Shown here one piece after another: positions 60,155 through 64,000 of a stretch of 64,000 bases of DNA; the stretch's first letter is position 1; each line of letters starts with the position of its first letter. Under the pieces are notes generated by a model. It worked only from the letters and a program-made list of their open reading frames with translations, searched no databases and was not told where the DNA came from. Made by a program: the position numbers and the translations under genes. The stretch lies in the NCBI GenBank assembly GCA_022446985.1, contig JAKVBD010000021.1, forward strand, positions 1-64,000, given 5' to 3'. The stretch is from Lentisphaerales bacterium. GTDB lineage: Bacteria > Verrucomicrobiota > Lentisphaeria > Lentisphaerales > Lentisphaeraceae.

Positions 60155-61381
60155 TCAACCAAAATAGGTTTTCAGGGTGTCGACAACTTCATAGTTTTCA
60201 TCTACCAGGGCAATCGCCTGCCATTTATCAAAGGTCAAACAAGGGTGCGAGACCTGTGAGATGATGATGTCACCGACGGTTAAATTTTCTTCTTTTGGAA
60301 ATTTCAGAAATGCATGTTGATCATTGAGGTCTGATAATTCCCAATTGTTACATAAAACTTGTAAATTCTTTTCATTGATTCTGTATAGTTTTGCCGGGTT
60401 CGGTAGGCCGCTGTCAAAAGAGACGTCTCGCTTACCCATAGACAGAATCGCCAGTCCAGGCTCTGGAATGGATTGCACGTATGTCAGGACTTCGATAGCT
60501 GATTCAAGATCGGAATCAATTGTTTTGGCGATGGCGTCGCGCTCAACCAGTTCTTTCTGGAACTCGTCGTAAATACCAGAATCGTGTGAAAGATAACAGC
60601 CAGGTCGAATCAGAACTTCAAATGGAGTTTTAAGAGGAGTTTTCGTTAGAATCTCGCTGACGCGGTCAAAGAAAACAGTACCACCACCAGTCAGAATAAG
60701 TTTATCAGCGTCATACAGGTCTAGTTCTTCGACTTCGACGGCAGTCTTAGCGACAAAGTGTAAAAATTCATTGACTACAGGAACTGGATTCTCACAGTGA
60801 ATCACCCCTTCGTAGCATTCTATACCACTAAGCCTGATCCACGGGCTATGCTTTTTAATTTCTTGAGCCAGTTCAATGACTTCACAGGAAGTTCTGACGC
60901 CTGCGCGTCCATGAGCGGGAGCAATTTCTATAAGCAGGTTCAGTGGCTGTTGCATGTTTTCTTCGCGGCAGCACTTGGCTAACGCGCGAATATTGTCAAT
61001 GTTATCAATCAGGCAGTAAAACTCCAGTTGAGCATCACTTTTGAGCTCATCTAAAATGACTTTGATGTTCTGCTTACCAACCAGTTGGTTGGCCATAAGA
61101 ATTTTATTTATGCCATGGGCATGAGCGACTCTAACCTGAAAAGCATTGGCAAGGGTCATTCCCCAGGCGCCCTCATCGATTTGAATTTTAAACAGTTCTG
61201 GACACATAGTTGTCTTGCCGTGTGGCGCCAGTTTAACTCCGGCTTTATTGGCGTATTCCTGCATCCATTTGGCATTATTAATAATATGCGATTTTTTCAC
61301 CACCATTGCCGGCAACATAAAGTCTTCATTGAGAAGATTCCCGGTGGTTTTATCTATCTTATAAAAGTCCATATCCGACAT
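60155..61381 (-). CDS. D-serine dehydratase-like (DSD1/D-threonine aldolase fold) PLP enzyme
   Basis: 408 residues. The alanine-racemase-type N-terminal barrel has the PLP-lysine in LAPHGKTTMCPELFK (Lys56), LLIEIAPAHGRAGVR and LILTGGGTVFFD; the C-terminal domain has the SHPCLTFDKW metal site (His and Cys) of DSD1-type enzymes. These PLP enzymes deaminate D-serine/D-threonine or related 3-hydroxy amino acids, or cleave them. First gene of the sulfatase operon; its role there could be catabolism of the amino-acid part of a sulfated glycopeptide, which is speculation. Confidence 0.85.
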   Translation of the reverse strand: MSDMDFYKIDKTTGNLLNEDFMLPAMVVKKSHIINNAKWMQEYANKAGVKLAPHGKTTMCPELFKIQIDEGAWGMTLANAFQVRVAHAHGINKILMANQLVGKQNIKVILDELKSDAQLEFYCLIDNIDNIRALAKCCREENMQQPLNLLIEIAPAHGRAGVRTSCEVIELAQEIKKHSPWIRLSGIECYEGVIHCENPVPVVNEFLHFVAKTAVEVEELDLYDADKLILTGGGTVFFDRVSEILTKTPLKTPFEVLIRPGCYLSHDSGIYDEFQKELVERDAIAKTIDSDLESAIEVLTYVQSIPEPGLAILSMGKRDVSFDSGLPNPAKLYRINEKNLQVLCNNWELSDLNDQHAFLKFPKEENLTVGDIIISQVSHPCLTFDKWQAIALVDENYEVVDTLKTYFG

Positions 61382-61417
61382 ACCTAATTTGATTCGGTAA
61401 TAAATAACATTTTTAAA

Positions 61418-61446
61418 TATTTAATGCATAATGTGATGAAAGTCAA
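61418..61446 (-). promoter_or_regulatory. Promoter of the sulfatase operon
   Basis: On the minus strand TTGACT (61441-61446) and TAAATA (61418-61423) with a 17-base spacer, 37 bases ahead of the ATG at 61381. Perfect -35 start but weak -10. Confidence 0.45.
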
Positions 61447-61459
61447 GTATAAATTATTA

Positions 61460-61474
61460 TGTTACAATATAACA
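61460..61474. promoter_or_regulatory. Palindrome between the divergent sulfatase-operon and prepilin promoters
   Basis: TGTTA-CAATA-TAACA, perfect 5-bp arms. It is centred 21-24 bases from the -35 box of either flanking promoter. A 12-of-15 copy stands at the same distance before the second prepilin promoter. Probably a transcription factor site. Confidence 0.5.
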
Positions 61475-61490
61475 AATAAAATTTGACTAT

Positions 61491-61519
61491 TTGACTAAAA
61501 TAGGTTTTTGAGGTATTAT
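61491..61519 (+). promoter_or_regulatory. Promoter of the first prepilin gene
   Basis: TTGACT (61491-61496), 17-base spacer, TATTAT (61514-61519); leader of about 65 bases to the ATG at 61591. Near-consensus. TTGACTAAAA is repeated before the second prepilin gene. Confidence 0.65.
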
Positions 61520-61590
61520 TGAATTGTGTTTATGAGTGTTCTTTGAAGAACTTTATGCCTTGATCGAATTTTGATTAGAGACAGGAAATT

Positions 61591-62265
61591 ATGCGTAAAT
61601 TAAATTTTACCCTTACTGAATTGTTGGTTGTCATAGCGATGATCACTCTTCTCATGACCTTACTTATACCAGCGATAAATAATTCCAAAGATATGGGAAA
61701 ACGGCTGGTTTGTTTAAATAATACCCGTACCTGGGGTGTGGGATCGATGATGTACCACAAGGAGAATCTAAAATTTTGGGATGCCAATAATTATCCTTAC
61801 CGTTCAGGCGGTAAAAAGGGCAACAGTGGTTGGGGAAGGCCAAGGGTGAGTCAAAGACCGGTAAATAAATTTCTCAATTATACTACCGATGGCGAGGAAG
61901 TGGCGGCAGCTTTGTGTCCGAATGATACATATTGGCGGGTGGACAAAACTCACTCAGCATATGATTTCCTTGGCATATCGTACTGCGATAACATGGCTCA
62001 AAATACTATTAGTCGGCGTGGTGGCAATAATCACCGGTCTTTGCGGAATATAAGTGCCTCTTTAGTAGAAAATCCTTCAACATGTTTACTTTTTATGGAG
62101 TGGCCGGTTGTCAGCCAATCATATCGACCCAATGAAGACTTTCCATCTTGGCATAAAAAACAGCAGTTTTTCAATGTCACTATGGTCGATGGCTCTGCAA
62201 CTTTTTTGAAAATCCTTGTCCGCCAGGTTTCCAGTGAGAAGTTTAATTTTGAGTATGACAAGTAA
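61591..62265 (+). CDS. Prepilin-type cleavage/methylation domain protein (copy 1)
   Basis: 224 residues. N-terminal prepilin segment MRKLNFTLTELLVVIAMITLL with Glu at +5, but Asn in place of the usual Gly at -1. The rest is a globular exported domain with Cys pairs and a C-terminal block YDFLGISYCDNMAQNT, WHKKQQFFNVTMVDGS resembling the H-x-DG motif of planctomycete/Lentisphaera prepilins. Over most of its length it matches the next gene. Exported; role as a surface fibre subunit or minor pilin is likely. Own promoter. Confidence 0.85.
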   Translation: MRKLNFTLTELLVVIAMITLLMTLLIPAINNSKDMGKRLVCLNNTRTWGVGSMMYHKENLKFWDANNYPYRSGGKKGNSGWGRPRVSQRPVNKFLNYTTDGEEVAAALCPNDTYWRVDKTHSAYDFLGISYCDNMAQNTISRRGGNNHRSLRNISASLVENPSTCLLFMEWPVVSQSYRPNEDFPSWHKKQQFFNVTMVDGSATFLKILVRQVSSEKFNFEYDK

Positions 62266-62345
62266 ATCTATTTAAATTTAAAGATGAGCTATGTTATTTT
62301 GTATCTTTATCTTGTTTATATTAGTTTTTTTATTTAATTTTAATA

Positions 62346-62360
62346 TGAAATAATATAACA
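62346..62360 (+). promoter_or_regulatory. Second copy of the operator-like site
   Basis: TGAAATAATATAACA, agreeing with the palindrome at 61460-61474 in 12 of 15 positions and ending 17 bases before the -35 (16 bases in the first copy). Confidence 0.4.
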
Positions 62361-62377
62361 TTAGTCTATTTGATCAC

Positions 62378-62406
62378 TTGACTAAAAATAAAGTTAAGTG
62401 TATTTA
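62378..62406 (+). promoter_or_regulatory. Promoter of the second prepilin gene
   Basis: TTGACT (62378-62383), 17-base spacer, TATTTA (62401-62406); about 80 bases to the ATG at 62488. The sequence TTGACTAAAA is the same as in front of copy 1. Confidence 0.6.
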
Positions 62407-62487
62407 AATCATGTGTTTGTGCTTTGTCCTGAGAAATGCCTGTGAGGGGTATTCAGATATTTTAAAGGACTAAAGAAGGCATCTAAC

Positions 62488-63159
62488 ATGAAGAAAAAGA
62501 ATTTCACTTTTCTTGAATTAATGATCGTAATTGCCGTGATCGGCTTACTGATTTCCATCCTCTTACCATCACTGCGAAGTGCTAAAGAAGCCAGCTCCCG
62601 GGCTGTTTGCATGAGTAATCTTAGTCAGATCTATTCTGCTACTACCATGTACAGTAAAGACTGGGGAAAGTTCTGGAATTCAAATAACCGTCCTTATACC
62701 AGAGTTGGCAAAAGTGGTACGAGATACGGGCAGCGAGTCACTTCCAGATTGCTTAATAAATACCTTGGTTACACCACAGATGGCACGGAAGTTGAGGTCG
62801 CCAAGTGTCCGAGTGACGACTACTTCAAAGACGATAGAAGAGATATAACAGCTTATGATTTACTGGGCTCTTCTTATTGTGATAATATGGCCGGCAATAC
62901 TATACGTCGTCGAGGCGGAAGTGCCAGTAAAAGTTTAAAAGGCAAAGGTTTTCAACAAGTTGTCAGCCCAGAAAAATGTCTCTTATATATGGAATGGCCA
63001 ATTGTCAGTCAGGCGTATCGTCCAGATGAGCCATTCCCGGCTTGGCATAAAAAAGATCAGTTTTTTAATGTCGTGATGGTCAGCGGCAGTGTGAAATACA
63101 TCAGGGTTTTACCGCGTCAGGTTAGCTCTGATAATTATCATTTTGCTTATGATAGGTAG
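62488..63159 (+). CDS. Prepilin-type cleavage/methylation domain protein (copy 2)
   Basis: 223 residues: MKKKNFTFLELMIVIAVIGLL leader, again with Asn at -1 and Glu at +5. Strongly similar to copy 1, in particular NKYLGYTTDG, GSSYCDNMAGNTIRRRGG, CLLYMEWPIVSQAYRPDE, FPAWHKKDQFFNVVMV and the shared ending RQVSSDNYHFAYDR. The N-terminal third after the leader diverges more. Both are exported and would need prepilin peptidase. The duplicated pair may be subunits of one fibre or alternative adhesins. Confidence 0.87.
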   Translation: MKKKNFTFLELMIVIAVIGLLISILLPSLRSAKEASSRAVCMSNLSQIYSATTMYSKDWGKFWNSNNRPYTRVGKSGTRYGQRVTSRLLNKYLGYTTDGTEVEVAKCPSDDYFKDDRRDITAYDLLGSSYCDNMAGNTIRRRGGSASKSLKGKGFQQVVSPEKCLLYMEWPIVSQAYRPDEPFPAWHKKDQFFNVVMVSGSVKYIRVLPRQVSSDNYHFAYDR

Positions 63160-63253
63160 GAAGACTTAAGTCTGTTGAGTAGTTTGTTTTTTCTGCAGTC
63201 GTTGTTGTAGGAAGGCCTGATGATTGGAATTGGTTGAGATTCTTCAATAGATG

Positions 63254-64000
63254 TTACTTTTGTCGAATAATAACTGCATAGTCTTCGACTGTATATTTTA
63301 GATCGAGTTGGTCACAGATATAGCGAATGAGCTCAGAAATTGGCACATCATCAAGATCGATATTGACTTTCTTTTGAGTATTAATTTTTCCTAAGACTAT
63401 ATTTATACCCTCACCTTCATCTGAGAGGTCTCTTGATATTCGCCTAATAAAATCAACGACAAAGAGAAGGTCACGGTTATTGAAACGGATTTTCGGTATA
63501 ACAACGTTGAGATTTTTACTTATTGGCTTATGCTGACGCTTAGCAGTCTGAATTATTTTTTGATGGATGTTTTGGAACCCATCTTTAAATTGATTGACCT
63601 CTTCTTGAAGCTCAAAAATCTTTTGTTGCATAGCCCTTATTTTTTCAGAGTCTGATTTTTGTGGATTAGCTTTTAAATCGCTAATGGCGATAGCATGAGT
63701 ATCTTGTTGGTGATGAAGATTGTGTGTTTTACAGATATAACTTATAACTTCTTTTACTGGGATGTTTTCTAAATCTAAGTGGACTTTGTGATTTTTGTCT
63801 ATGGTGAAATTTTGGTAAATGCTTAAGTGAGGAGCTTCAACATTTTTTTGAACAGTTTCTTCTACAAGTGCTATAAAAGCGTCAGTTAAAGTTCCTGAAA
63901 ATCTAAATTTTGGAATGATTCTCTCCAATACTCTATCAAGTTCAGTCTTAATAAAAGTCGGATCTAAATCATCAATAATTTTATTGAAAAGTTTATGATC
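63254..64000 (-). CDS. Protein with tandem STN/secretin-like modules (N-terminus outside window)
   Basis: Open to the right edge; the visible 248 residues end at the TGA/TAA-side at 63254. Two copies of an about 75-residue module are clear: IIPKFRFSGTLTDAFIALVE...VHLDLENIPVKEVISYIC and VIPKIRFNNRDLLFVVDFIR...VNIDLDDVPISELIRYIC, joined by a coiled-coil linker. The pattern (beta strand, then L-x-L-x-x-V/I-P-x-x-E-x-I-x-x-I-C) is the STN/secretin N-like fold often repeated in Verrucomicrobia and Lentisphaera surface proteins. No membrane segment in view. An upstream in-window TTG at 63926-63928 is only an internal codon of this open frame. Confidence 0.7.
   Translation of the reverse strand, partial: DHKLFNKIIDDLDPTFIKTELDRVLERIIPKFRFSGTLTDAFIALVEETVQKNVEAPHLSIYQNFTIDKNHKVHLDLENIPVKEVISYICKTHNLHHQQDTHAIAISDLKANPQKSDSEKIRAMQQKIFELQEEVNQFKDGFQNIHQKIIQTAKRQHKPISKNLNVVIPKIRFNNRDLLFVVDFIRRISRDLSDEGEGINIVLGKINTQKKVNIDLDDVPISELIRYICDQLDLKYTVEDYAVIIRQK

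Noticed and set aside
1-64000. tRNA, rRNA, CRISPR array, integrase or prophage
   Set aside because: I saw no cloverleaf, rRNA block, repeat-spacer pattern or recombinase gene; small or odd RNAs could still be missed by eye.

Overview
The window reads as chromosomal DNA from an AT-rich, Gram-negative heterotroph of the Planctomycetes-Verrucomicrobia-Lentisphaerae group, most likely Lentisphaera-like and marine. The pointers are Cys-type sulfatases in an operon with a DUF1592-type planctomycete cytochrome and a DUF1552 Tat protein, several prepilin-leader proteins with the group's C-terminal layout, a MoxR/DUF58/BatA-like operon, tandem STN-like modules, and abundant lipoprotein and Tat signals. 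This placement is inference from gene content; no rRNA or tRNA was seen.

Layout. 0-14 kb: intradiol dioxygenase, UPF0114 protein, then a long minus-strand block: a coiled-coil protein with a degenerate J-domain, MoxR/DUF58/VWA, a retropepsin-ankyrin fusion, a GST, a PNPOx-like flavoprotein, ftsW-murG and pgi. 14-20 kb: two broken genes (a flagellar-rod-like fragment and a response regulator), then an intact signalling cassette: CheR, HEAT-receiver, HATPase, receiver-PP2C and a tail-anchored coiled-coil protein. 20-27 kb: panE-rnhA-lysR, an unpaired ABC-2 permease, a lipoprotein, a PurN-like enzyme, pgsA, a secreted unknown and an epimerase. 27-31 kb: ppx-ppk polyphosphate pair. 31-39 kb: a pseudopilin, maf, the complete pyruvate dehydrogenase complex (E1 alpha, E1 beta, E2, E3), a transglutaminase-like lipoprotein and a lipoate-ligase homologue. 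39-46 kb: zinc-ribbon and LamG membrane proteins and a compact housekeeping operon cmk-thioesterase-DUF4202-GT4-nadC-queE. 46-52 kb: an intact and a decayed copy of a small unknown gene, HDAC-like deacetylase, EF-hand protein, and SH3/M48/CHASE2-cyclase. 52-64 kb: a relic intergenic region, a six-gene sulfatase operon, two paralogous prepilins and a partial STN-module protein.

How the genes work together. PDH, its likely lipoylation enzyme and pgi serve central carbon flow; ftsW, murG and GT4 serve envelope building; the 14.8-19.8 kb cassette looks like a partner-switch or methylation-type signalling unit with no receptor in view. The sulfatase operon would desulfate and oxidise polymeric or small organosulfates outside the cytoplasm. 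It shares a divergent control region with the prepilin pair, and that region carries a palindrome and promoter boxes that are repeated in front of the second prepilin gene.

No clear new defence or mobile system was found. The best new leads are the repeated operator/promoter block of the prepilin pair, the intact/decayed small-gene pair at 45.9-46.8 kb, the retropepsin-ankyrin fusion, the J-like domain without HPD, and a terminator that runs directly into a start codon after the PDH operon.
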